DNA of 64,000 bases from Hymenopellis radicata (lineage: Eukaryota > Basidiomycota > Agaricomycetes > Agaricales > Physalacriaceae): assembly GCA_015501595.1 (NCBI GenBank), contig JADNRX010000185.1, positions 42,663-106,662 of the forward strand, read 5' to 3'. The translations under genes and the position numbers were made by a program. Under the pieces are notes generated by a model. The model did no database searches, was not told the origin of the DNA, and saw only the letters and a program-made list of their open reading frames with translations. Below are positions 51,704 through 63,354 of this stretch, piece by piece (within the stretch, counting starts at the first letter, position 1; each line of letters begins with the position of its first letter).

Positions 51704-53126
51704 TCTCTAGGCAGAAGACAGAGGAGAGACGAAGAGTGATGGAGAGGCAGGTAGTAGAAGAAAGAGCTAGATGAAATCGTAACTACCGAACCGTCAAGAT
51801 TGCGGAAGACTTAAGTACGTTTAGAAACAAGTCATGTCACAAACCCGAGTAGTCTGTTAGTATGTTCACAGAGCACTTTCACTTTAGAGTATGAGTATGA
51901 GTATGAGTTGGGGCTGCTGATGGTGCGATAAAAGATACCGTCTGGCAGGCAGCGCCATAGATGAGGCTATGCCGTTACATACACGATTGGCGAGTGGACC
52001 CGCTGTCATGCGACAATCGGGACTAACCCGTATGTATTGAAGTGTACGTTGACAATGTTTTTTTTGGCATCGAAAGGTCCTGCCGAGGGTTTCGAAGAGA
52101 CGCCACGTACACGCAGGCGTTGAGATGATGATGAGGCGCGAAGATAAACGTTCGACACGTCTCATAAGCTTGCCGTCAGCTGAGGACTGAATGAATCATC
52201 AACGTTTTTGTCGTCCACGTATCATAATCAAAGGTCTTCGACTCCATCTGGAAACAACGTGGAGTCAGAGCCGCCACTTGCAGATACAGCGGAAGTGAAC
52301 ACAAATTACCGACTACTGCCCCAGAACCAACGTCGGCTGATACTGGCCTCGTCACTTCCGTAAGGTGATGTGAGGGACTTCTACGAGTGGGTCAACACAT
52401 TGTGGATGTAGTGGGGACTTGAGAACACAAACCATGTTCCACGCCTTCGCCAGTTTATAGGGGTCGTCTTGGATAGAGAGAAATTGAGACGTCACCGGGT
52501 TCGTTCCCATCTACAGTTCATAGAAAGGCCCCAGCTGCTCGGCGCGTGAGAGTTTCAACGGCCAGCATACTTTAATAATAGGTGCAAGCCTGCATATACT
52601 ATAGTCTTCAGGTACTTCAAGCTTCCTTTTGGAAACTCAAACGAGATTTGTCCACGCGAGGCCGTCCCCCTCCTCTAGCATATAACCGCCACGGATATAA
52701 TATAATTCTCTCCACCCATTCGAAGAATTTAGGTTGAGAAGGCCCGGGAGAGAGACAAGGAACAGATAAAAACGCGCTTCATGAAGTAAAGACACAAGAA
52801 ACTTGAAACGTGAGAGTTTTTGCCCTGGGTCACATGTCAATTTCGCGTCACTCACGTGAAAGGCCATCCTTGCATTATACTTTCATCTTCGCCGTATCCC
52901 GCTGACTTCTTCAGAGAACAGGCTCTTGTGGTCCGTTTCTTCGGCTGTCACCTGAATATAGCTGAAAACAAGCAACGTTTTCGAGAAAGGCCGGGACTAC
53001 CACTGGCTGGTAAGCAGCCCTATTCACAGAAGTGCATCAAGCACAATCTAATTTTCTCGTGCGACGCAGTCCCTTGACCGTGTCGCTGGTCCGCCGTAGC
53101 TTCACCGAGCTCCTGTTCTCTCACCA
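51704..53126. other. 1.4-kb intergenic; microsatellite and F-box F upstream copy
   Basis: No gene is recognised. A short GAGTAT-type microsatellite lies at 51888-51910. Bases from about 52852 to 53126 are homologous to the F-box E upstream region. Confidence 0.5.
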
Positions 53127-54709
53127 ATGTCCCAGCCCCTTTGTCCTGCCTGTAGGCAGCTCACTGAGCAATCTCTCCCATCTGAAATACCCCCTCGCCC
53201 CGCTTCTCGGAGCTTCTCTCCGTGAACACTCCCCCACTCGATTCCGAAGCCGCCATTCTTCTCCAAATCGTCCAGAAATCGCCAGCAGACATAGAATCCC
53301 TACAGTTGCAGATAATAAATGCCCAAGAGACACTTTCTGCACTGATGGGTCTGCAGGAGACGGCGTCGCGTAGGATGGCCGACGCGAAGAGCATTCTTCA
53401 TCCCATGCGATCCCTCCCTGAGGACATCCTCATCGAAATATTCCTTTTCTGTACCCCGATCGTGAACCATCATGAGGTTCAATGGTCCACGCATGGCGAT
53501 AAGTTTGACAGTCTCTATCCTCTCAACCATCCCTGGAATGTATCCCACGTCTCCCATCGGTGGCGAGAAATTGCCCTTTCCCTTCCACGCTTGTGGTCGG
53601 TGATATACCTCGATTTCAAACGGTATACCAGTTTCTCCCCTCGACAATGCTCTTTCGTGGGCTCGTTACTATTCGAAAGGTCCGCCAAGCTTGACCTCTG
53701 TGTCAATATTGTTAGCGGGGAAATGGAGATCGACCATCACCCTTTAATGCCTCTCTTGAAGGAAAGCACGACGCGCTGGCGGATACTAAACGCTCACATG
53801 TCATCGCCGTCATTGCAGTCCTTGTCCGGATGTGAATTTCCATTATTGCAGGAGTTGGGTGTGCGTGACGAGTATCCGGGCGATCGACTAGATGTCCCTG
53901 TGAACACTTTCAGAAATGTCCAGAACGTCAGAATCATGCATTTATACCCCTCGGACAGTGGTCTCGAGGGCTACCAAAACCTTGGCGAATTTCCTTGGAG
54001 CAACCTATCGAAACTGTCATGCCATATCTCTGAGTTGAAGTCAGATTTCCTTCCTAGTCTCCAACAATTAACCAGCATAGAATAGTTAACAATGACAATC
54101 GGCTTCATCACTGCGTCTTTTCTTGAAGATCTCTCTGGACATTTGATCACTCTCCCGGCCCTAAAGCGTCTCGAGGTTATGAACAGCGACCCCGACGCGG
54201 ATGACATCGAGAAGTTTCTCCACATTTTGCGAATTCCATCCATTTGCTGCCTTACTCTTAGCTTCGGAAATCGTCGTCCCCTGCATTTCACGGCGCTCGT
54301 TCCATACCCCGACTTCCATCGAATTTCAAGTCTCCGCATTACCTGTTCCATGACAGAGACTTCGGGCGAGTCGGATTACATTGGTGGAACAAAAATGTTG
54401 CTCAACTTCCTACGCCCTATGTCCGGTGTTGAAGAATTTGAGCTGAAGGACGAAAATGTCACGGCAGAGTTTCTGGACGGTCTTTCTGTGGAGGGAGCAG
54501 AGAAAGGCGCGGTACTCTTGCCATCTCTTACCACTCTCGATCTTCGCGAGTGCGGATTTACCCACATTGACGAAGCTCGCGCTTCGCTTCGGAGTATTGC
54601 TGAGTCACGCTCTTCGGTTCGTGTAGCTTTAGGCCAACACATCAGTGTGAGTACAGTTCTCCCAGTCCGAGCCTATCAGCCGTTAAATTCCGAACAGATA
54701 CTTCATTAA
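53127..54709 (+). pseudogene. F-box-like protein F, frame break plus in-frame stop
   Basis: The ATG at 53127 opens MSQPLCPACRQLTEQSLP. A base missing near 53194, compared with copy E, shifts the frame and gives a stop at 53223. Homology resumes at once (NTPPLDSEAAILLQIVQKSP). The F-box-like core reads ILHPMRSLPEDILIEIFLF and HPWNVSHVSHRWREIALSLP. A TAG at 54083-54085 replaces the GAG codon of E, and the frame then continues (TMTIGFITASFLEDLSG) to 54709. The short CP-containing last exon shared by A-E is not seen; after GTGAGT near 54650 only a few codons follow. This is the most decayed member of the family. Confidence 0.87.
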
Positions 54710-55315
54710 GAGTAATTCACAACTTGAGAGGACGTCGTTACATTATTAGCACTCATTAGCTTTGGCTATCAATGTAGAGTCCGGATGAATCAAACTGGCA
54801 ACGCCCTGCTCTACGACGCGGGCAAGGGCACCATGGGTAGCCCATGCAAAATAATAGGATGATCCTGGAGATACCAGTTGGCAGCCTCGTCACAGTCTTC
54901 AATGGATCACCCGTCTTCTCTCGCGGCGTAGCGGCAGTATTAAAGTTCAGAGAAGTCGATCCGAGAATGAAGAGGGGAAAAGTCCTCGTTCTGCCTTGCA
55001 CCGTGGACTTGAACACTTTGGAAAACGTTAACTTTGATGAACCAATGATGAACACTTAGCAGCAAAGCTGATGGGCGGATAATTGAAATAGCCTCAAGAA
55101 ACTAATCTTGAAACAGGCGGCTCCTGAAGGGAATCCAATGACTTTCAAGTGCTACTCTACTATACGCAAATGCTCCTTGTTAAGAATCATGACTACGAGG
55201 TCGTTCGTTGACTGGGTCGCGGGAAGCACAGACCGGAACGGAGGAAGCACTCCGAAAATGCCACGAGGTGGCAGTGAAGCTGCGAGAAACTGTGCCTGCC
55301 GGCGGATTTAGCCTA
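54710..55315. other. Intergenic or 5' part of the GT69 gene
   Basis: Open coding-like sequence from 55208 to 55315 runs in frame into the GT69 gene but has no ATG. Earlier exons could not be identified. Confidence 0.4.
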
Positions 55316-57137
55316 ATGATTTATTGTCTTGGCACTAATGGGGGCTTGGCAGTATTCTTCATCCAAACCGTCAACCTGGCCGTTCCTCGACTGGCAAACT
55401 TGTGCGCTGCACAACCTGTAATGCGACTGACATGGGCATTTCAGACAGCGTACTCGTCGCTGCGGCAGATATCTCCATTCGCTGTCCCCGCTGTCCTCTT
55501 CGCTTTCATATATAACCAGGTATACCTGTACTGGTTGGCAACAGTGGGCTTGGGATCGTGGTCTCCAGCATGGCCAGCTGGTCGGACTCGTCTGGTCTTC
55601 TTTATGGTGTCAATACCCACGTGGGGATTCGCAATGGCGGCTTGGACCATCGCAGCTGCGGTAGTACAGAGCATTTGGGGGAGGAAGAGAGCAGGACCGG
55701 AATACGAGGCCATTAACTTGGACCCAGAACAGAACCGCGTCCGTGGGAGGTCCTCACGACGTGGATACCACCAATACAGATGGCATATCACGCTCCTCGT
55801 GTATCTATCACTTTCCTTCTGTGGACTGTTCATGCTTTCTACGTATGAACAACCTGCGGACATTCGTTATCGACCCGACATTTTGGCCGCGCTTAAATCC
55901 CCCAAGCCCGAGGGACACGGCAACGGAGGTGAGCATATCATGGTCTCATCAAGGCGTGTCTAATTCAGTTGTCCAGAGAAGGTCTTTATCGGGGCTATGT
56001 TTTACAACAATCAAAAGGTCATTCCATACTGGAGCGATGAGATGATCAAACTCATCAAGTATCTGGGAACGGTGCCCTGTCTACCACAATGTACTCGCTG
56101 TATCTAACGTCACACGACAGGATAACGTGTTTGTTTCTATTGTCGAGTCCAACAGCGGCGACAACACTCCGTCTCTGTTGCAACAGCTCGAGAAACGATT
56201 AAACGCGCTCAAGGTCAAGAACCGCATTCTTATTCGCGATACATCTATACCCCGGCCCCCTAGCATGGACACGGCTACTCCGCGGATACAATTTCTCGCA
56301 GACGTACGCAACAAAGTGATGGAGCCATTAGTGGAAAATGGAGGCTATGATCGCGCCATTTTCAGTAACGACATTTTCATCGAGGCAGAGTCAATCCTCG
56401 AACTCCTCAAGACCGAAGACGGCAAGTTCGACATGGCCTGCGGGATCGATCTCTCGTATTGGGGGTAAGCCTTCTTGGCCTCCTTGACAATGTCTTGACC
56501 TTATTTTACAGAATGTACGACTCGTGGGTTGTCCGAGATAGATTAGGACGACTAGTGTCGTCTCTATGGCCGTACTTTCTCGAGGACGCTGGTATGCAGG
56601 CTGTCATGGCAGACGAGCCCGCACCCGTGTTTAGTTGCTGGAACGGAATTGTCGCGTTTCGCCCGGATCCCTTCCTTCCCGTGCACCTGCGCAAACCTGG
56701 GCGCCTTTCGACTGCACCATTATCTACTCCGTTACCCACATCGCATCCATTATATCCTCAGGATGTCAGCCTCTCTCCTGCACACATGCCTCCTCTCTCG
56801 TTCCGCCCATCTACAGACAAAGAGTGCTTCTCTTCAGAGTCGCTTCCTTATGCCTTACGATTTGCGACGCCAGTTCGAGATGAATGACATCTACCTGAAT
56901 CCGCGTGTAATTAACAGTTACGATTGGACGTATTACGTGTGGTACAAGTATGTGTTGCGACATTGGATGGTCAAATGGTGGATAGAGAATGTCGAGAACG
57001 GGAGCCGGATGCACCTCGCGAAGATGGTCATTGGTGATGCCAAAAACATCTGGAGGTGGGATGGAGGAGAGTGTCAGCCAGTACGTGTTGTTTGTCTCGA
57101 ACGATTACTTGCGCTAACCCACGTGCAGTGGTGGTAA
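55316..57137 (+). CDS. GT69/CAP59-like alpha-1,3-mannosyltransferase with polytopic N-terminus
   Basis: The first in-frame ATG is at 55316. The N-terminal part has several hydrophobic segments (PFAVPAVLFAFIYNQVYLYW, IPTWGFAMAAWTIAAAVV), then HITLLVYLSLSFCGLF, the usual single anchor of the family. The catalytic part shows GAMFYNNQKVIPYW, DNVFVSIVESNSGDNTPSLL, DTSIPRPPSMDT, FSNDIFIEAESILELL, DEPAPVFSCWNGIVAFRPDP, YLNPRVINSYDWTYYVWYKY and IGDAKNIWRWDGGECQPWW at the end. Introns are about 55930-55977, 56072-56120, 56464-56511 and 57081-57128. Such enzymes add mannose in glycan or capsule synthesis in the secretory pathway. One frame break lies near 56850, before MPYDLRRQFEMND. Confidence 0.82.
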
Positions 57138-57975
57138 TGCGTCGCCCTAATGTATCAATTATTTTATTGTGGATCTAGCTGTCAATATGTCTATAAGGTG
57201 TTTCTTCTGCATTGTATGTTGCCATGCATTTGCGCGCTAATCAGTACTCTGTGCGAACCTCAGATACTTATACTACCCTCACAGCCTTGTCACCCTGACG
57301 GCAGAACGGCTGTACGGTTGATGAACAACGCAGATACAGAGCCTCTTGTAAGCCTTATCAAGAACACTTGATAGAGGGATGCGACGCGAGTATTCTGAGA
57401 TAGTTTAAAGGGCCGGGTCGACTCCCCAAGACGCAAACTCACAAAAAGTGCCAACTACCATAGTTGTCCCCGATGGGTAATTGCGCTTTCACATCATCGC
57501 CGCGCCACGCTCACTTGGTCTTCAGGATAACATGGGTCGTCCTGTCCTTGGTCTCCGCCAATGTTTTACTTATGTCCCAGATGATCAGTACCGAACGATT
57601 GCCAAAGATACCCTACCATCCGTCCTGGTGAATCGGTCAGAAACATGGGCTCAATGAATTACACAGTAGGCCGAAGCATCTCGCGACGCTTACTTAGTGT
57701 TCAAACTGCGCTCAGCGTGCGCACCAAAATACGCTCGAAAATGTTGCAGTTGTTGTCACTATGTAGGTCAGTCCTTTGCCGTTCGCTTTCATGTATCCTC
57801 TTCTCAGCTGACGCGATTCTAGCACTCTTATCACCGCTGTTAGCTATCCGCTAGTCGCCGCTTCGGGTTGTGCCCTACATGAGAGGCTACATTCCGGGAT
57901 CCAAAAGTGGTGGCGGACTTGCATTAGGAAAGTTGGGGGATTAACAGTGTAGTGTAAGAGTTCTTTCTTTCTTCA
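57138..57975. other. Intergenic, nothing recognised
   Basis: Short frames only; no gene, repeat or RNA is recognised. Confidence 0.4.
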
Positions 57976-59488
57976 ATATGTAGTTCATATGTGTGCGTTA
58001 CCGCTTGGTGCAGTGACGGGGGTAGTAACACTTCGTTCTTGCAGGTAGAAACGTTTCCATGCTAATATGACGGGCCCGCCTTTGTGTGCTACAAATGGTA
58101 GTACTGAAATCCACACAATGAACTCAGGGCAAGTTTGTGGACCACGGGCATTTTATTTCTTATTGTCAGTACTCAGTAATCTACACCGTGATTCTCTATC
58201 TAGTGGTCCATGCGATTAGCCGATAGGCGACTGCCTCCGGACCTTCAATGTAGTACGCGCGCACGGCGGTCATGTAAATTTCCGCATCGCAGTGACTACG
58301 TGTTCCCGCGAGCATACAGAAAATAAATTGCGAAGATGGCCATGAGTTGTAAAAATGTCCGTATACTAAGAACTCGTCGAGAGCTCATGCCAAACAAGCA
58401 TTACCGCGCTCAACAGAGCTGGAAGCAGTCGCGTTGCATGAACTGTGCCAGCGATGACAAGATACAAGTTGGAGATGACCGTGTTTGCAAGTCGTGTCAG
58501 CAGATCTGCTCACTCGGAGAGGCTTCTGTCACGCCCGAGTGCACACTCGACGCGAGTGAGCAGAGTGGGCGTTGACGAGAAAGGAAGTTATTACCCGATC
58601 GGGATGAAAGTTGCCCGATTGAGACGTAGAAACGCTTGCCTCATCCCCGCCACGTCCCCAGCCGTCAAAAGCGATTATTTTGGCAGGGAAAGAAGGCGTT
58701 ACCGCCGTTTCTGCAGTAACGAAGAAGCGCTTTATATGTAGTTCATATGTGTGCGTTACCGCTTGGTGCAGTGACGGGGTAGTAACACTTCGTCTTGCAG
58801 GTAAACGTTTCCATGCTAATATGACGGGCCCGCCTTTGTGTGCTACAAATGGTAGTACTGAAATCCACACAATGAACTCAGGGCAAGTTTGTGGACCACG
58901 GGCATTTTATTTCTTATTGTCAGTACTCAGTAATCTACACCGTGATTCTCTATCTAGTGGTCCATGCGATTAGCCGATAGGCGACTGCCTCCGGACCTTC
59001 AATGTAGTACGCGCGCACGGCGGTCATGTAAATTTCCGCATTCGCAGTGACTACGTGTTCCCGCGAGCATACAGAAAATAAATTGCGAAGATGGCCATGA
59101 GTTAAAAATGTCCGTATACTAAGAACTCGTCGAGAGCTCATGCCAAACAAGCATTACCGCGCTCAACAGAGCTGGAAGCAGTCGCGTTGCATGAACTGTG
59201 CCAGCGATGACAAGATACAAGTTGGAGATGACCGTGTTTGCAAGTCGTGTCAGCAGATCTGCTCACTCGGAGAGGCTTCTGTCACGCCCGAGTGTGCACA
59301 CTCGACGCGAGTGAGCAGAGTGGGCGTTGACGAGAAAGGAAGTTATTACCCGATCGGGATGAAAGTTGCCCGATTGAGACGTAGAAACGCTTGCCTCATC
59401 CCCGCCACGTCCCCAGCCGTCAAAAGCGATTATTTTGGCAGGGAAAGAAGGCGTTACCGCCGTTTCTGCAGTAACGAAGAAGCGCTTT
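57976..59488 (+). repeat. Tandem duplication, 2 x about 758 bp
   Basis: Unit 1 is 57976-58733 and unit 2 is 58734-59488. They are almost identical, with differences of one to a few bases at several sites (for example GACGGGGG versus GACGGGG, and GCATCGCAG versus GCATTCGCAG). Both start at ATATGTAGTTCATATG and end at AAGCGCTTT. Each encodes a small frame with CMNCASDD and VCKSCQQIC, whose C-terminus differs because of one indel. The array ends at a TATA-like TTTATATGTA, about 110 bp upstream of the retroelement Gag region. It may be a duplicated LTR or U3 part. Confidence 0.9.
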
Positions 59489-59594
59489 ATATGTAACATT
59501 ACAAGTCGTATTACAATCCGCGGGCTTCGCCAGTAGAGTAGATGTAATAGCCAAACTCATGTAAACAAATCAATCAATCTTATCTTTTACTCTC

Positions 59595-62500
59595 GTGTCG
59601 CTGAGCACTGGTCGCAAACGTGCGCCGCTCCCGCCGACGGTTCAAGAGGATTACGATTCTTCTTTCCATTCGACATCTACACCAAGTACTCGTTGCCCTT
59701 CCGGATCGCTACGCGGACCCGTAAGAAACAACTCTTACATTGGTGGACACATTGGGAAAGCGTTCCGACATAGCTATTCCTGAACAAGGTATCAATCTGG
59801 AATCTGACAATACTAACCGCATTTCTCCTTCTCAGACTTATACTCTGCCTTCTGGAATCGTGCTGTACGCCGAACAAGATTCTACCGGTCAACCTTTCCT
59901 CTACGTGCAAAATCCCCTACCCCGTACCGACGTCGTATCAGCACTCGTCTTTCCTTCGCTGCAGCTCAGCCATCGTTCCAGGATATTTCGACGTCGTCAA
60001 GCATGTCCTCGCGGGATGGATCCTGGCGGGACCCCGCCGCCTCACATGTCATCCCTGCAACATTCCCAGGCGAGCGGTTCAGCTGCCCCCACGGAGTGGG
60101 AACGCGGCGATGCGTACGGGGAATCAGCCATGGGAAAATTAATGAAGGAATTTCGGGAGGGTCCCGGTACCGCGTCGGACGATGACAACGCGTTATCTAC
60201 CTATTTGGATGTTTCCGACCTAATTCAATATACCATCTACCCCCCCATATCGTTGATCGTGGAGCTGATGTCCCGGATCGTTACGCCCTGCAAACGGGAC
60301 GTTTTACTGAAATTCAGAAGGTAGTAGCGGAGCTACAGTTCTTTTTACAAGGAGCCAGTCGTCTGATCCCAGGTCGGGAGAATACGTACGCGGTGGATCC
60401 TCACGGGAAACTTGCACGAATGCTGCGCGGCACGCATGACTTAGCGGTCGTGTATACAGCTTGGCAGACGCTTCAACGTCGACTGATAGTTGGTCTCAAA
60501 ACGTTGGATAAATACGAGGCGCAGTTCAAGGAAGGGCAAAAGCCATCTTCGCCCATTTCCACGGATCCTGGTGTGTACGACACGCTGGCGTCTTTGGAAA
60601 GTGACGAAGAGCGAATCCGCCACATGTACGTTCACGTGCCAGAACTGGCGAAGAACTTGAACCCTGCGCAACAGAAGAAAATACGGAACTTCGTCAATCT
60701 CGATTCCGTCTTTCCACTACCAGCTGATGCAGAAAAAGCATTCCCTCTTCCAGGCCGAAGAGCGTTATCAGTCACGTCGGGAAATAGCAGTGCTCAAGAT
60801 ACCGGCACCTCTCGTTTTGGTTACGGAGAGAACCAGTCAAGGTCAAGCTCAGCTATGGATATTACTTCGTTTATGAAGCCCTCGGAGAGATTACGCGATC
60901 CGTTCAAGGATTCCTCTCTTTTGACGGGTTCAGAATTTTTCAAAGTTGGTACTGCTGATCCACCTCCCAGGGAATCGCCGTTATCGCCCAGACCGCCTTT
61001 AACTACGCCTTCGCCTGCTCAGCGTCTATTTGCACCAGACTCGGGACGTTCTTCTCCCACAGTGCGGTTGCCTACACCACTGACCGCCGGGGTATCTTCA
61101 ACGCTGGCCAGTAATTCCAGAGCTTGGACAGCTCGTCTGCTCGGTACAGGGACTCAACGATCGCAGGTATTTAGCGACTCAGAAGGTACGTACGTCTTGC
61201 AACAAAGCATGGGAACGTACGAAAGGGTGCCTGTCTCCAGGGGAGGTCCTCTGCCCTCCATACCGGAAACTCCTACTTCAGCAGATATATTCGAAAGTCC
61301 TACCCCGTCAGGCCGTTCCAATCCTCAAGGCCACCTCTTTCTCCAATCTCTACTTCATACTCGCCTGAGGGACAGCACCGTCGTTCCGATTTACCTGTGT
61401 CGCCGCCGGGCTTTGCAGCGAGACCATTACCACTGACGCCCAACCTGACCCAGGATCCTACGCAGTCGAGTCGTCAGCACAGCGACCTTCCGCCGCGACA
61501 TGCCCCATCGAGACTTCCTTCCTCTATCAGTTCGTCTTCCGCATCCACCCCTACTTTACCACGCCCGTCGTCTGGACGTCCTATGTCGGGAGGAAGTGGC
61601 AGTGGCGGAGGAGGAAGCGAGGGCGGTGGTGGTGGCGGTGGCGGTGGTGGCGGTGGTGGACCGGGAGGAGGACCTCCTTCTGATGGAGGAGATAGTGCGA
61701 GAGGCTTGTACCCAGTCATCGGACCAAGGGGTCCTAGGGGACATCGTGGACATCGCGGTTTACAGGGCGAGGCCGGTCGTAATGGGACAGACGGTCGTGA
61801 TGGCCAGGATGGTCGTGATGGACAAAATGGCCAGGACGGAAGAGATGGTCGTGATGGCCAAGATGGCGAGCCTGGACGAAGAGGTCGACGAGGGCTACCA
61901 GGAGGAAGATTCACTCGCAGAGGGAATGATGACGATGAGGATGACGGTAGCGACGGCGAAGAGGAGGAATACGAACGCCGTGCTCCCGCGTATGGTCGAT
62001 ATGTACCAACGATAAAGGCGGAATTGAAGGTCGATCAGATACCAAAGTGGAATGGTGACAAGCTGAAGGCAATCGATTATTTCCACAATTGCCTTAACCT
62101 GGCGGGGCGCGGTGGCTGGTTACCAGAAGCAGTCGGTTACTGGTTATGGATGGGTTTTGAGGAGAACTCCGAAATTCATCGTTGGTGGATCGTGCTACCC
62201 AAGCTCGTGCAGGACCAAATGTGTTCGCATGTCACCGCGTTTCTGGGTGAAATTAAGACGAATTACTTAGGCGAGAAGTGGGAGCGAGAGATGCAAGCAG
62301 AGTTCCAGGTTCAAGCCTTCCGCCAAAAGGGTTATGAATCGGAAAAACCGACGGATTTCTTAAGCCGCAGAGCTATATGGTCGAGAATGCTCACGACGGT
62401 GGAGGAAGGCGGCATAGTTGAAGTCGAACAGATCCTGAAAGCAGCTCCAATTCCGTGGTTGTCGATCCTACAGGTTGATAGTATTCGGACCTTCACGGCT

Positions 62501-63166
62501 CTTCACAAGAGAGCCTCAGACAACGAGAAGAAATTGATCTACGAAGCCCATCCGACATCATCTCGTCCTTCCAGTGATTCACTGATTCCCCTATTGAAAA
62601 GCTTGGGAGTGAGCATGCCGCGTTTAGGATCGAAGGCGGAAGCCCACGACGTCGAAGTCACAGAGAGATCTGAAGCCTTAGATTCGGAAGTGGGTAACTC
62701 GACAAAGTCCACAGGATCCTCCATCGAATTCACAGGAGAAGGCGCTATTCTTCGTGACGTGTACGCCGTATTCAAGCAGTTCAAACGTCAACCGCCGAAG
62801 GGTGGTTACCCTTTTCCAAAGCGAGATGACGTCAAAACGAAGCTAGGAAGGGCTCCTCCTTCACCGTGTAAATGTTGCGGTAGTCAATACCACTGGGATC
62901 CAGAATGCCCCGAATACGACACCTACCAGGAGAGGAGAAGGCAAAAAGCGCAGGAACGTTCAGCGCACAGTGTGGCACTCGAAACGTTCGACTCTCAAGA
63001 TCCAGAGCGAGCTTATGACGCGGGATATCAGGTCTTAATAGCACAGAGGGCAGCGGAGTACGCGACGCAGGATTTTGAACGGGCTTCTTCAGGATTAGGC
63101 TTAGTGGGTAAAGAAAAGAATACACCACTTATGACAGCCCCCGCGAAGAGTAAGTCCCCCGAGTAA
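59595..63166 (+). CDS. Gag polyprotein with collagen-like region and zinc knuckle (frame-broken)
   Basis: The N-terminal part has TGRKRAPLPPTVQEDYDSSF and later LRGTHDLAVVYTAWQTLQ, VGLKTLDKYEAQFKEGQ and IRHMYVHVPELAKNL, as in agaric Gag proteins. A Gly-rich stretch (about 61603-61690) is followed by a collagen-like G-x-y region (about 61730-61900, for example GPRGPRGHRGHRGLQG). The capsid-like part reads IDYFHNCLNLAGRGGW, AVGYWLWMGFEE and TDFLSRRAIWSRML. A CCHC zinc knuckle sits at 62867-62908 (CKCCGSQYHWDPEC). Breaks occur near 60300 and 61390. The first start codon is not an ATG in any long frame, so the N-terminus is uncertain. Confidence 0.8.
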
Positions 63167-63354
63167 CGATCGAGGAAGTGTTGGACGACGACTTGTTAGA
63201 GGATTCGCTTCCTCCTTGTCTTCCTCGCGATGACGTCCACGTCATGGAGGAACTAGGAGTAGAGGACGACTTCGAAGCCTTCGGCGTGGAAAAGTCAGGC
63301 AAGGATCCACCCAGAGAGGAGAATCGCGGAACAGAGCCGGAATTCCAAGCGAAT

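Noticed and set aside
58336..58575. Small CxxC-containing protein gene in each 758-bp unit
   Set aside because: The frame's C-terminus changes between the two units because of a single indel, which argues against selection for a protein. It is noted as part of the repeat only.
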